Shown piece by piece: positions 22,801 to 34,900 of a DNA stretch of 64,000 nucleotides. Below the pieces are notes generated by a model that was not told where the DNA came from, searched no databases, and saw nothing but the letters and a program-made list of their open reading frames with translations. The number at the start of each line of letters is the position of its first letter. Position 1 is the first letter of the stretch. Source of the stretch: Solenopsis invicta (Eukaryota > Arthropoda > Insecta > Hymenoptera > Formicidae); contig NC_052678.1 in NCBI RefSeq assembly GCF_016802725.1, positions 1,838,501 to 1,902,500 on the forward strand, given 5' to 3'. The position numbers were made by a program, and so were the translations under genes.

Positions 22801-25698
22801 ATTTTAATACCATCGTAATTACTTCAACAGCAAGTTTACAAAAGTGCAAGAGCACCTACTATCATTGTACCGTCATTGAGCGCACGATCTTTAGACTACC
22901 TGATTCGCTTACTATAAATACTTCTCATTTAAAAAATATTATAGCCTCGACATTTTCGTATTAGGATTTTGTCTTATTTTTAAATAAGGAATACGTTATT
23001 AAAGTTTTGATTACGGCTTGTGGAACATCTTGTATATATACATATACTTCGCAATGAACAGTCGCGTCACATATACAGTTGTTGCTAGCAGTGATTATTC
23101 GTTGCAGGCTATTAAAGTGTTCCATATTAATGAATAGAATAAAATATTTATTTCCTCTAGCTTTGTGCCAAGAACAAGACTTGATTTATATTATGACTTA
23201 TTCACGTCCATCCATATCTTAACTTGTTAGCTAATTTTCTTTATCCTACACTGACAAAAGAGATATTTGTTAAAATAAAAATAATGTTTCTTTAAATGTG
23301 TCGTTCTTAAGTATAAAAAAATATTTGTTAGATTTCAAAAAACACTTGTACATTCAAAATAATATTCTTTTAAATATACAACGTGATTTTTTTCTTAATT
23401 CGATTTTTTTTAATTAAAAGAAGGATCTTTTTGATTTGTAATAAAAAAATGTTGTAATAAAAAAGACCGCTTAAAAAATAAATTTAAATATAAAAATTGT
23501 GGTTAAACAAAAATTTGTTTTATAAGCAATTTCTAAATAAATGGTTTTATAAATGTAAATGTAAATAAATTATTTGCAGAAAAAGATTATATTTTTGTTT
23601 TAATTTAAAGAGTTCCTTAATTTAAAACGACCAAATTTTTGTAATATACAAAGTCGAGCGAACAATACGCGGCACTGTCACCATATGGACGTGTAGCAAA
23701 GTTTTATTATATTTCTCGGAATTTAACACAAAATAAAAGATAAAAGATACAGAGTTATGAGCTTTCTCAATCCTGTTTTCATGCATTTTTATAGTAACGA
23801 TAAAATAATATTTTAAATAACAAACCCAACATTGGTCTTTAAAATAAACGTAAATAAAGTGTTTTAACAGTGTAGTATATTAAATACTATATTAGTGCAA
23901 ATATCTATAATTGATCTGAATATTCTGATTTAAGTATTTTAGACATTATATGTTGATTTGAAAGTCTGAAAAATATTAAAAATTTTTTTATTTTTTAAAT
24001 TTAAACAATCTTATTAAATCCTGGATTATTTGTTTAAGTTTAAAAAACTTTTCAACGAGGTAAATATTTTTTTGCGTTTAACATTTATTTTTTTATTGCA
24101 ATTATTAAGTTTCTATTGTCAACTAAATATGTTTTTTAATTTAAAAAACGTTTTTTTATCAACAAATGTATTAATTTATTTTGAATAAATATTTAGTCAT
24201 TTCAAATAAATATCAGGAATATACAAATAATAGTATATAAATCGTTTTTTTAATCAAATAAAATTTTTTTATTATAATAAATAATTCTCTTAATATATTT
24301 ATTAATTTGCTAAAATCTAACGTACTCTCACATAACACTATTTCCGTGCTTACAATATCTTTCAGTCTCCCTCATCTCACGAACCCTTTTTTTACATGTA
24401 CCTAAACGTATTTATACTTCTCGTTACCTCCTGTTCTTTATTTGACTTCTTATTTTAACTACATCCTTAATTCTCTAATCTTCCATCCTTATCTTTCCTA
24501 ACTTCTCTTCTCTTAACAATCTGAGCCCTCTTACTTTTATTTCTATTACCTTATCTCTTTTATTTATAACTCATAACGAAAGTTCTTAATCGTTTATTGA
24601 CTTTTCATAATTCTTTATTCTCCTTTACGCGATGTCTGTTCAGCCTCCTATTAACTCTTTCTTTGTTTGATACTGCTTTTTCCTCTTCTAAAATTTTTCC
24701 AAGTCTGTTTCTATTTCTGTTGCTCACTCTAGTTTTTTCATCTGTTCTTCTCTCTTCGTTTCTCCTTTTGAGGAGAACGAATTGCTAACTTCTTTTTCAA
24801 CCTCTTCTTTTTTATAATGCCTTTCTTTACTTTCTTTCTTTTATCAATTTCTTACACCCCTCTCACTTCTCTCTTCCTCTGCCCCTTTTTATTAATGAAC
24901 AATGTTGGAACCTCAACAACCCCAGAACTTCACCATTCTCTGCTCCTACTGTATCATTTTTCTGTCTTTCTCAATCAAACGAAAATGTTGCCATTTAGAC
25001 AAGAATGGAATCGTCGGCCATCGCGCTACGAGAGGCGAAGGAGGGAGACAAGGAGAAGCAGGTCTCCAGTAACGAAAAGTGTACGGAGGTCACCGAAGAC
25101 GGTGACGGAGGTGACGACGACAGTGGCGGTCCCGGGGGTGGGGACAGGAAAGCGACAAAAGGACCGAAGATACTTCACAAATCAAGCAAAGAGTTCTACA
25201 AGGCGATGGCAAAGCAGTGGGGCATAACTTGCAAAATGAGCGATCATTGCAGATGTTTGGATTGCCAGGTGCGTTTGTAAAGACATATATGTTTCCGCTT
25301 TTTCGAGATAGATTCAAAAATGTGTCGATGATAGAACGAACAAACGTCGAAAAAAATTTTTTTTGTTTTAAAACGAAACTGACAGAAAATAGGGAGAGAG
25401 CGAGAGAGTGTGTGTGAGAGAAAGAAATTGAAGTTGGGATGATTGATTGAAACGGGAGTTTTATTTTGTTGACTCGTTCCGCGATATTCGTGGTTCCGAA
25501 TGGCATAGACTCTGTCATAAAGCGTCGTGAAACGCATCGTGAAACGCGTCGTAATATATGCGTTCTCTGTCGCAGAGCCATTACTTCGACTGCGACTACG
25601 AAAAGGACGAGCAGGCGAAGGGTGACGGCGGCCTCAGCGCAGGCACGCCGATGTTCATCTCCGAGGTGATGCACGGCACCGCCTGCGCCCTCCTGTAA
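16897..25698 (+). CDS. Gene A: small Cys-rich protein with PPSY motif and C-terminal CaaX box, function unknown
   Basis: Three exons join in phase 0: 16897-17163 (acceptor CCGTAG, donor GAG|GTGAGT), 24999-25268 (acceptor ATTTAG, donor CAG|GTGCGT) and 25576-25698 (acceptor CGCAG, stop TAA at 25696). If exon 1 is entered from an upstream exon, at least 219 residues result; starting at the first ATG (16954) gives 200. The N-terminus is basic (TKKFVKLAPFKLRFSKMLKS). A Ser/Glu-rich stretch follows, then SSPPPSYEHV, a PPxY-type WW-binding motif at the end of exon 1. The middle is acidic/Gly-rich. The conserved-looking end has KSSKEFYKAMAKQWG, a Cys block CKMSDHCRCLDCQ and the ending HGTACALL. CALL fits a CaaX box with Leu last, which predicts geranylgeranylation and membrane attachment. 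I do not recognise the family. Expression and the true start are unproven; intron and exon composition contrast supports a real gene. Confidence 0.8.
17532..23032. mobile_element. 5.5-kb nested fold-back element in the intron of gene A
   Basis: The left end CAGGGTGTCACACAACCCG (17532) and, reversed, the right end CAAGATGTTCCACAAGCCG (23032) sit next to TA. Inverted arms match in order: 17532-17985 with 22588-23032 (roughly 90% identical by eye), 19870-20300 with 21840-22290, and 20800-21063 with 21484-21815. The left arm is longer by about 2 kb because of unmatched sequence at 17990-19860. The region 22340-22560 repeats part of the 19985-20080 segment in direct orientation. No transposase was recognised. 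TA flanks and CAGGGTGT ends suggest a Tc1/mariner-like origin, as an inference. Confidence 0.6.
21064..21482. other. GC-rich core of the fold-back, itself an imperfect inverted repeat
   Basis: In contrast to the AT-rich arms, this core is GC-rich. Its ends match in reverse: TGTGACGTC followed by GCGCCTGACGGCGCACCTGT on the left, and reversed TGTGGCGCC then GTGCCTGAAGGAGCGCCCGT on the right. At 21325-21360 lies a perfect 15-bp hairpin (TAAAGTCACTAGATT, loop TATATT, then its reverse complement). The 60-residue open frame at 21165-21347 ends within this hairpin and shows no motif. Confidence 0.55.
23033..24998. other. Remainder of gene A intron
   Basis: AT-rich intronic sequence with poly-A/T runs and, at 24360-24990, a long pyrimidine-rich stretch leading to the acceptor at 24998. 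No gene or element was recognised. The open + frames at 24597-24788 and 24817-25227 reflect the pyrimidine bias and the out-of-frame reading of exon 2. Confidence 0.5.
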
Positions 25699-27489
25699 GC
25701 CGCCACCGTTCTTCCGGTTCCGCTTCTTCCCCTCGGCGAGAAAGACGTCTACCTGATTACCACACGCACAAAACGGGAATCAGCGCCTAAAGAACGACGG
25801 AGGGAGCTTCGTGCATTTATATTCTATACAAGATACGCAATGGGCCTCGGTCAGAGACGTCTGCGCGTATTTCAACGTAAGAAAATAAAAAGGAAGCTAT
25901 ACTCACGCGCGCGATGAAATGTAAAGGGCCTCGCGGACGCTTTTAAGGGCGCACGAAAGTGCGAGATAAATTATTTTGAGATTAGACTACTAAAACTGCG
26001 TATAACAAGCAGAGTACATCTGAGGACAACCAATGTATAATTGCTCCGCCCTTACGCGAAGGGAAGGCAAGAGGCAAACTTTTGATTTCTCTCCGCGTAG
26101 GAGTTGTCCACTTATCGGACGTAAAGTAGAGTAGAGAAGATGCGTTTGAACGATGCAACAATTTTGAACAATTCGAATATGACGCCCCACCGTTTAAAAG
26201 ATTTTCAGTATCTTTCTACGCGTGTTTGAAGAGCTGCCGCGATAAGAACCTGAAGAAACATAAAAACCCCGAAGCTGTCCAAGAACTGTTGAAAAATTTT
26301 TCTATCGCCGTGTATACTCGAATTGTTCAAATATGGCCTAACGTTCAAATACATCCTCATCTCTCTTATAGACTTATTTTCTCAGCATTCGATGTAATGT
26401 GTGTCGTACTACGCTGCAAAGAGCCACGTCGACTGGCACAACGTTTGCAAAAATATTTTGTGGCAACTTTGCGAAGTTTGCGACGCAAATCATCTGATCT
26501 AACCGTGACCGGCGTTTAAAGACTAAACGTAGAAAGTCATCGCCATGCGCTTTGTTACTGTCAATTGTACTACACTCGTTCCAATTAGAGTTTTACGACA
26601 GAATGACAGAGTTACGACAGACATGGAGAAACGGATGGAACGCTTCAATCTGATATTCAACTCTCGTTTATCTTTTAAACAATTTATTGACTATGAAATT
26701 TTCTCAATGATCATGATTTGGTTTTTACAATATATCGATATTTCTCTTTTGAATTTCAAGATGTGAGGAAGTTGATGGAATAATATTTAAATTTATGCCA
26801 AACTCTTAACTTTATTTATTCATCCGGCATACGCTTTGGTGGAAGAGAATGAAGGAAGAGAATCTTGATACCGGAATATGAAAAATCTAATAAAATCCGC
26901 GTATGTGCGCGCAGAAAGTTGATGTTATTTTATTATTGACGTGTGGGCTTCTCATATTCTCTAGTAAAAAGTCAAATGATATAAATCATTTTATGTTGAA
27001 ATTCTTTTTAAGCCATCTTACGCATTCAAAATACGTCCGTGTATTTTCGATCCATTAATGATCTCGTTGTGTAACGATAATTACATTAACAGTTATTATA
27101 AATTGTTTCATACAGTATGTATGATTTAGTTCTGCATCGGAGATAATAAAAAAGCTGAAACGTACAATTTGCACTTAATTGGCCTATTTCAATTGGCCGT
27201 TTTCTACCGTAAAATTACTCGTCCAGCGCCCAAAGATTAAACCTTTCGAGTCTTTTTAAACTTTGTAATTTCATTATAATTATTTGTATTATGTATGCTG
27301 TATCGTACATATATCAAGATTATAACTCATACACACGGGAAAAACATATTATATTTAAGTAAATATTACTTGTTTCAAATATTCGCCTAAGTTCGTATAT
27401 CCGCAAATTCGCGTTTGTCATAATATCATCATAACATACGTTTGTCATAAGTATCAAATTTATCCAAAACATTCCAAATTCTAGCAATA
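25699..27489 (+). other. 3' flank of gene A
   Basis: Probable 3' untranslated region, with an AATAAA at 25884-25889, about 185 bases after the stop. GC content falls gradually to about 26900. The frame at 26226-26519 (97 residues) is open but has no family I recognise and lies in what is probably UTR. Confidence 0.4.
25884..25889 (+). terminator. Candidate polyadenylation signal of gene A
   Basis: AATAAA about 185 bp after the TAA of gene A. Another AATAAA-like site follows near 26888; which one is used is unknown. Confidence 0.35.
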
Positions 27490-27816
27490 GGGTAAACTCG
27501 GGTAAGATGGCCATAGTTTTTCAAAATGCAAAAAACGCATTTTTATTTTTGTTATTTTTTTAATAATGTTTGACATATCGCTTCACTGAATCTTAAAGTT
27601 AATAATACTATTGAATTTAAAGAGAAAACACGTATTAGAAGTTAAATACTAACAAAATATTATAACATATGTATTGGCTATTTTATCAAAATTTTAAGGA
27701 AAAGATGGCCATAGTATTATTGGGATAGTTGGCTACACACGTTAAAAATGAATGTAATATTTTTTAAAGTGATAAATAAAACTTATAATTTTATATATTT
27801 AGTATAACGTAAACAC

Positions 27817-27873
<57 letters not shown>

Positions 27874-28401
27874 TATGATTTAGTTATAATTATAATATTG
27901 CAATAGTAACATGAAAATTTAAAAATTTGATATTGCAATAATAATATAACAATTATAATTCTTTTAAAGTAAGAAAAAAAAACAGATTTCTATAATTTAA
28001 AGGAAAACAATGTATGAAAAAACAAAGTGGGCCATGTTGGCCGAATTGTAAAAAAAAGATGATCATAGTGTATTTAAATAAATAGTGAAAATAAAAGCAC
28101 AAATTATAAGTCATGTTACAATTTAGGTTCCTTTATTATTACATAACGTTGATTATGATAACTTAATTTATTCGACGTTATAGCAGCTTTTAGAGGACAC
28201 ATGCAAAACTTTGCAGGTAGTTAAAAGTAAAAGTATTATATAATATTTAGAATAAAATTGTTTTGAATAGTGTACGCATATAAAATACTGTAAATATTGA
28301 TTATCTTTCAATATGACTATAAAAATGCAATTTAGCAATTACTAGAGAAATTACAGACTCTAGCCATCTTTTCCGTATGGTCATAATACCCCAATTTACC
28401 C
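27490..28401. mobile_element. MITE with GGGTAAA ends
   Basis: The left end GGGTAAACTCGGGTAAGATGG and, reversed, the right end GGGTAAATTGGGGTATTATG form imperfect TIRs of about 40 bp. TA is present on both sides (27488-27489 and 28402-28403). The words GATGGCCATAG and variants recur inside. An (AT)n run lies at 27819-27865. There is no coding capacity. TA flanks suggest a Tc1/mariner-like class. Confidence 0.6.
27819..27865 (+). repeat. (AT)n microsatellite
   Basis: Uninterrupted TA repeat inside the GGGTAAA MITE. Confidence 0.9.
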
Positions 28402-28495
28402 TACTTACAATCAAGAATATTAAGTTAAAACAAAAATTCGATTTGCTTATTATTCTGATTCTTTTCAATAAAATTTTATAATATTTTTCAAAAGA

Positions 28496-29311
28496 GTACT
28501 CTCTAAATCTCATAGAGTAATTGTACCGCTAATATTTTGGAGTGATTGCGATAGTCCAGGAAAAAAGGCAGTCATCACTCTAATTTAAATAAATGCAGAC
28601 ACTCGTAATCTAGGAGTAAACTTTTTCAAATGTTTGAGCAAATTAACGCAATTCTGCGCAGAGTTTGCTAATGTTATTTCACTTTAGTCTAGAGCAGAGC
28701 GAAGGAAAAATCCACTTTCTCTACAGAGAAGTAACGCTGAAACAATCCGAATAACAATACGCTACACCGTCACTGGATAAACGCGGCGAAATAATATTTA
28801 CCGTAAATAAAAAGTACACAAAATAAAATAAAAAGTCGTGTAAAATTCTTCACCTGTGTTCTAACGAAATGATTTTCTAAAAGTGCCTGAAGGGCTCCAA
28901 AATAAAAGTAAATGAAATGTATTTTGAGAATGTTACATAGAACTTTCTCTCTGCAAAAAGTGAATTAGTTTATCAGACTACGATCTCACTTTAAAACTAT
29001 AGAATGAATCGCAATTTGCTAAAGATTAATTGATTAATGATTTTAACAGGGTGAAATTTTTCACTCGAAAGTGTCGGCTCTAGTATAAAATGGCTTAATT
29101 TATTTCTAGAAACACCGATTATACTTGAAAAGGGTATCCTTTTACTCGAATAGAGTGCGATTTCGCTCTAATTTATAGAGCACGATTTAACGCTTACTTA
29201 AAGTGGCGAGTAACTTGTCAGAGTGCACAAGCTCAATTTTCACTCTTCGTCACACTCGCATTTCACTCGTTTCGTCGAGTGATATTTTACTCTACGAGAT
29301 TTAGAGAATAT
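28496..29311. mobile_element. MITE with ACTCTCTAAATCT ends, copy 1
   Basis: The left end reads ACTCTCTAAATCTCATAGAG and the right end, reversed, ATTCTCTAAATCTCGTAGAG. Subterminal ACTC/GAGT words recur (for example AGAGTGC, CACTCG, GAGTGATATTTTACTC). A second, shorter copy lies at 30690-30914. No coding region. Confidence 0.55.
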
Positions 29312-30689
29312 ATTGTAATTTCTTTTTTTGAATACATAACAGTTTATTTTTTTCAAATTCGTAATGAGTATATTTTAAAACTATTATCAAGAAAACATTT
29401 TTTTTTATATATAACCATTACTTAAAAAAAAAATATAAATTGAGAAATCTAAAGATATTTTTTCTGTGTGTATTGGTCGATTTATCATCGAACGTTGATC
29501 ACTTTTAGGTAGACCGCAGAACAAGAGGCGTTTCTTCGCGATTTACTCATGTCAAATGGAAATGGTTGTACGAACAATAGCACTTGCGCGGAAAAAGAAT
29601 TCCAATTCTTCGTAAAATTTCTCTAAAAGGAATGAGTGTTCCAACAAGCGCAAACAAGTCCCCAGATTTTCTATCGGGGGAGATGAGTAGTTGAATAACT
29701 AATGATATTAAAAGTAGTGATTTTCCGTGACGATACGTTCGAAGAAATCGAAACTCATGAAACACATGAAAGTATTTTAGATGAGATCGCCGAACCCGCG
29801 AACTCAGCGACGTTAATCGCGGACCCTCGGGAAGGTTAAGATAGCGAGACAGTGATCAAGAAGAATTCCAGCGAAACATAATACAGTACCTGCCTACATT
29901 TGTTTTTACGAGAATCGTTTCTTTTGTATCTCAGTGCGGAAGGGAGACAACTATACGCAGACTACACGATATTGCCGTACTTCTTTTTATACAGAATGTC
30001 CCCGAGATACTATTCTAATCGCAAACTCTTTAACTCTTAAGTATCCAAGCGTAAAATTAATGTAGATATCGAAGCAAAGTTTTCTGAGAAGATGGTCCCG
30101 TTATCTTTTATTGGGTGTACGATTTAAATCGATACCTTTACATTCGATCTTATAACTCCATTCTAGAATTAAATCTTTTTTCCTTTTTGCAAGTGCGAAT
30201 CTCTACTGTCTCTTTTCGAAGCACTTTTTTATTGACTTACTTTTATTTTGTTTTATTTTATTAAAAAATAATTCTGCTGCAGAAGGCATGGAAATGATTC
30301 GTTCTACTCTGGTTGAAGATACTGATGACTCAGAGTGCATAAAGTTGCATCAGAGGTTTTGAAGTGAAGATTTTATTTTGTAAGCAATATTCGGCTATAT
30401 ATGCCGCAAACAAAAACGAAAGATGTGAAAGATGTAATTTATGCTTTGAGCTGGGAAATTGTTCTTTGTACGGGTTTTTCTTCAAGTCTAGCTGCGTCAG
30501 ATTATCCTGCTCCGAGATCCGAACATTATCTGGCTAATTCATATTTTAAGATAATGAACAAGGTTAGAGGAAGTCTTGAAAAGTTGAAAACTTTAAGTTA
30601 ACTAAAGTTGAAATCTACCCAAAGTGCCAAGTTTTTTCTGCAAGGATATTTATCAGCTACTCGATAGATGAAACGAAAGGTCATAAAAA
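29312..30689. other. Sequence between the two ACTCTCTAAATCT elements
   Basis: Mixed composition, no gene recognised. A 66-residue + frame at 30401-30601 is open (MPQTKTKDVKDVIYAL start) without a recognisable motif. It could equally be one long composite element bounded by the outer ends of the two copies. Confidence 0.3.
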
Positions 30690-30914
30690 GTACTCTTTAA
30701 ATCTTGTAGGGTAAAACTTCACTCTTTTGAAATGAAAATTGAGCTTGTACGATTTTTGAGCGATTTATTATTCTAATAAGATTAATTCTAATAAGATATT
30801 CTAATAAAACAACAAAAATTCTCTCTTTTAGAATGAAAATTTGCTCCTGTAAAGTGAAAATTGAGCTTGTGCGATTTTTGAGTGATTTTTTACTCTGTAA
30901 GATTTAGAGAGTAA
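30690..30914. mobile_element. MITE with ACTCTCTAAATCT ends, copy 2
   Basis: The left end TACTCTTTAAATCTTGTAGG and the right end, reversed, TACTCTCTAAATCTTACAG are TIRs of the same family as 28496-29311. A direct internal repeat GAAAATTGAGCTTGTRCGATTT occurs twice. Confidence 0.55.
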
Positions 30915-33900
30915 CAAAAATCATTTCAAATATTAAATTTCTACTTGATTTTTTGTGCATAAACTCTGATTTTTTTTTCAAAAGGCGCCGATTTAATTTG
31001 TACACCTAATAAGTTTCAAAAAGAAGGAAACGCTTGTGCAAAACCTTAATTTTATTAACAATATTACAGACTGTGATTATTTATATTTTTAATTAATTTG
31101 CGAAAAAATAAATTAGTTGTGAAGAAAGTTATGAAGTTAGAGCGTTAGGGTATATAAAAAATCCCGAAAATATTTAAGTAATAAACTAGTAATACGTTTC
31201 TTATCTTTTTCTTATTGAATTTCAATTTTTTTATTTTTGTTAGAAATGTTCTAATAGAATGCACCCCTCTCTTTCTACCTAAATTACGTTTTGATCCTTA
31301 TCTTAAACAGTTTTCCTCTGTCTACTTGAATTATTTTCATAATTATCGTCTTTGTCTCAGAAAATAAACATCGTTTATTATCCTGTTTGTGATCTTCATC
31401 GAGATGTTGCCTGTCCCGTATTACTTCGAGCCTAAATTGCTCAGACATGACGATTGGGCTTCTTTTGCAGGACAGCTTTTCTCTTAATGCCAAATAATCG
31501 CACATTTCGCAACTGTGAATTACTCGGATCTCTTCTAATATAAATCATCGCTTTATTTACGTCTGAATAAATTTTTCCTCGATGTGATCCATATGTATTT
31601 CTCCGAGAATACGCTCGTCCTATAAACAGAAATCGATTTTTGTACGGACAATGTTTGCTTAAATAATTGGACATAGTTATGCAAAAAACGTACAACTCAC
31701 AAAATTATAATTATTGTAATCAGTGGATGATCCATACATTTTGCTGTGTTAAACAAAAAAGATCCAAGCTTAATATGTGCCTAAAAAAGCAGTTTTTACC
31801 TACACTTTTAAATCACATCAAATATTATTTGCATTTTTTCTCGAAACGGACTTCATGTGGGTTGGACGTTTCTTGCATAACTATGGCCAATTTTCTAATA
31901 CAAATATAGATGATTCGATTTTGTCCGATGAGGCATTTTTTCCATTTGAAAAATTAAAACGCGAGCCGGACATTTGTATGTACATTGCACGTCGTTTTTC
32001 GGTTCATTTATATAGTGTAGCTTACGTATCTCTCGTGTGTCTATGCGCGTTTGTACGCTACAGAGACAAATTAGGAGATAAGTGAACAATATGTGTATAT
32101 GTGATCTCTGGAACGCGAGGGAAATATTAACGGATCGATTAGATCGCGAGGAAGAACGGCGAAGCGACTGCTTAGCGTGACGATTGGTGCTTCCGATTAG
32201 CCTTATCATCCAACAAAGTTATTCGCATTATCAAATGAAATACGTTATAGTTGCGTCGTCTAAATTAATTTCATTTTGAGACATATATAATCATCGTTTC
32301 TACATGTATCTTTGAAGGCATGATGAATGAAGGAGCTAATTATTTTAGAAGCGCTAAGAATGACGGGAAGGTATAAATAAATTTTTGTTCAGATTTTTTG
32401 TTTATAAATTAGTCTGAAACTCTAGACTCGAAGTTTATTTTTCTTATACAAGAACTCCTCAAATAAGAAGTGCTATTCTTCGGTCAAAGCAGATCGTATG
32501 TTACTTAATAATATTTTCATATAGTTCATTAAATTTATTTTTCTATTTTATTTTAAATTTATTTTTATTTTTTAATTCTAAATTGCGCGTTGATGTAACG
32601 GTCGCAATCAAAACTCAATCGTAAACTGAAACTAAAATATTTCAAATTAATTTGATCGTTAAATGTAATAAGGATATGAGCATCTTAAAAAACTAAGAAC
32701 TTATCGCAACACACAAAACTTAATAATTAATATGAAATTATTATTGAGCACCAAGATCTGTTTCGATTGAAAAATGGTACTTTTTTATTTCTTGTATTAT
32801 TCACGTATTGTTCTAATATTTAACTTATTCTTGCAAATAAGTTATATACAGAGACTATAAGTTTTTTATGGTAAAGAACAATCTTTTATTTTAGAGCTAT
32901 CTTTTAGATTTATTTTTTTTAACTCAATTTTGTCATTTGTTTTAATAAAATTACGGGAAATTCTTTTCTAATTAGCTTCTTTTCTAATTTTGTCTTTTGT
33001 TAATTATGCTTGTTAAATTTTTTTATTAAAATTATTGAAATTACATCCGTTTCTATTTTTACTGTGCAAAAAATATTTCGTGATGCGTTCCTGTCAGTCA
33101 CAAACTGATTTGGAAACATGTTGAAGCAACGTTCTCAAACTTTCAGATTTATCCTTTACTTTCTCTAAGACAGTCTAGTTGAATTTTAATTTCCGATCTA
33201 AAAAGAATTTTTTTGACGATGCTAAGTTAATTAACTGTCACTTTGTGTCATTCTCAGTGCTCCATCTGTTTGTAAATATCTCAAAGTGTCAGATAGCGAA
33301 TCCGCCTGAGACAAATATTTATGCAATCGCCGATATTCAATTACGGCACGCGATAAAGCAAATCGCTCGCGTAAATCGATGTGAATCGATAGGTGGAAGA
33401 AAACGTACGCGTCCTTCGTGTATCGAACCACGAACTCCACAAATTCATACTGGATTCAATTGCGACAAATCGGAATACGGTTAACAGAAAAGTATGTCAA
33501 CGATTGACGTTGTGCGTTAGAATAGATCCCGTCAATTAGCCATATTTTTCGAATAGATCTCCAGAAACAGTCGACGAGAATGGACGGATGAGAGAAACAG
33601 AGAAAGAGAGAAAGAGAGACAGAGAGAGAAAACGCGGCGAGAAATGACCAATGTCCAGTTTGTTTGTAACGACAATTTGTTCAGCAAGCGTATCTCTCAT
33701 TCGGGAGAACGTGTCTCAAATAGGAACTGTTTCTCGCATTAAATCGATCCTACGGAGCTTAAGTAAAACGACAGTGTAAGATCTAGTCGACGTGTGTATA
33801 CAAAATAACTATTCTGTGTATGTATGATGTATAGAGAAAATGTGTGTAATACGGCAGAAATTGTTGTATAGAAAATAATGACTGTAAAACTTGATGTATT

Positions 33901-34900
33901 CTAACAAACAGCACCAATAAACAAGGCCTAAATGGTACGCGTTTTGTGTTGCGTTACTTCCAGCATTGACGCGCTGTTAAAAGTGCTATCGCCTGTCGAC
34001 GAATAATTTTTCATTTCAAAAAAGTTTATTTTCACTCTTCTGCTACAAAACTATTTAATTCGTGTCCGATCGATTTTTATCCATGGAAGTTTTTCAAAAT
34101 ATCAAGGAGTCCTTCGCTCCTTATAACTTGTACAATTTGTATTCCATGCTCATTACAGAGTATATTTATTTTTGTAATTATTTTTTTTAATTCTTGCGAT
34201 TAATTTTTTTCCTTATTAAAAAAAACCTGCAATGTTATTAAATAAATTTTATTGCATTTAAATTAACATGTAAATTCAGGAAAATTTGATTTGCATTCGA
34301 ATCAAAGAAATTTGATTTACGTTTTTGCAAAATTTTAGATTTGATTCAATTCAATTTCGAACAGGAATTAACCCTAACAATACATAATATCGAATATTTT
34401 AGAATGCGAAAGATGCGACTCGATTCGACTTGATATTACAAACACTTGATTCATACACCTCTACAAATTACAATAAAAATTTACATCTTTATATACTTTA
34501 TACAATAACATTTATTGAAGACACATTTATAAATTTTTGTCTGTCAATTTGCTGTTTACTTCTAAAAACATTGTCTTATGTTTAATTTTCCCTCTTTATT
34601 TCATAATTTTATTTTGATTATAATTTGAGTCTTTGTTACCACGTCGAATTGTAAAATTTGCATATTATTATTATTACTATATAAAACTTGATCAATACAA
34701 TACATTTAAACATGGTTAAATTGTTGAATTGATGAATGTCCACGTCGAAATGTGACACCTGTATTATGTTCTTTAACAACCAGGCTCAATTCATTCGCGA
34801 ACAGAAAACGATGAATCAATCACGATTATATTTTACACGCTTGTCTGATTTTACCGCTGACATTACTTTGTAAGATGATTTTTTATATCTTTTTTATAGA
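30915..34900. other. Intergenic region with an orphan 3'-end-like segment
   Basis: AT-rich sequence with a more balanced patch at 31260-32220 and another at 33200-33950. The latter ends with AATAAA at 33916-33921 followed by a GT-rich stretch, like a transcript 3' end. Frames such as 33179-33484 (101 residues) are open but unrecognised. No exon model could be built. Confidence 0.3.

Noticed and set aside
25090..25674. 194-codon minus-strand frame
   Set aside because: Antisense to exons 2 and 3 of gene A and to their intron. The + strand exons have proper splice sites and a conserved-looking protein.
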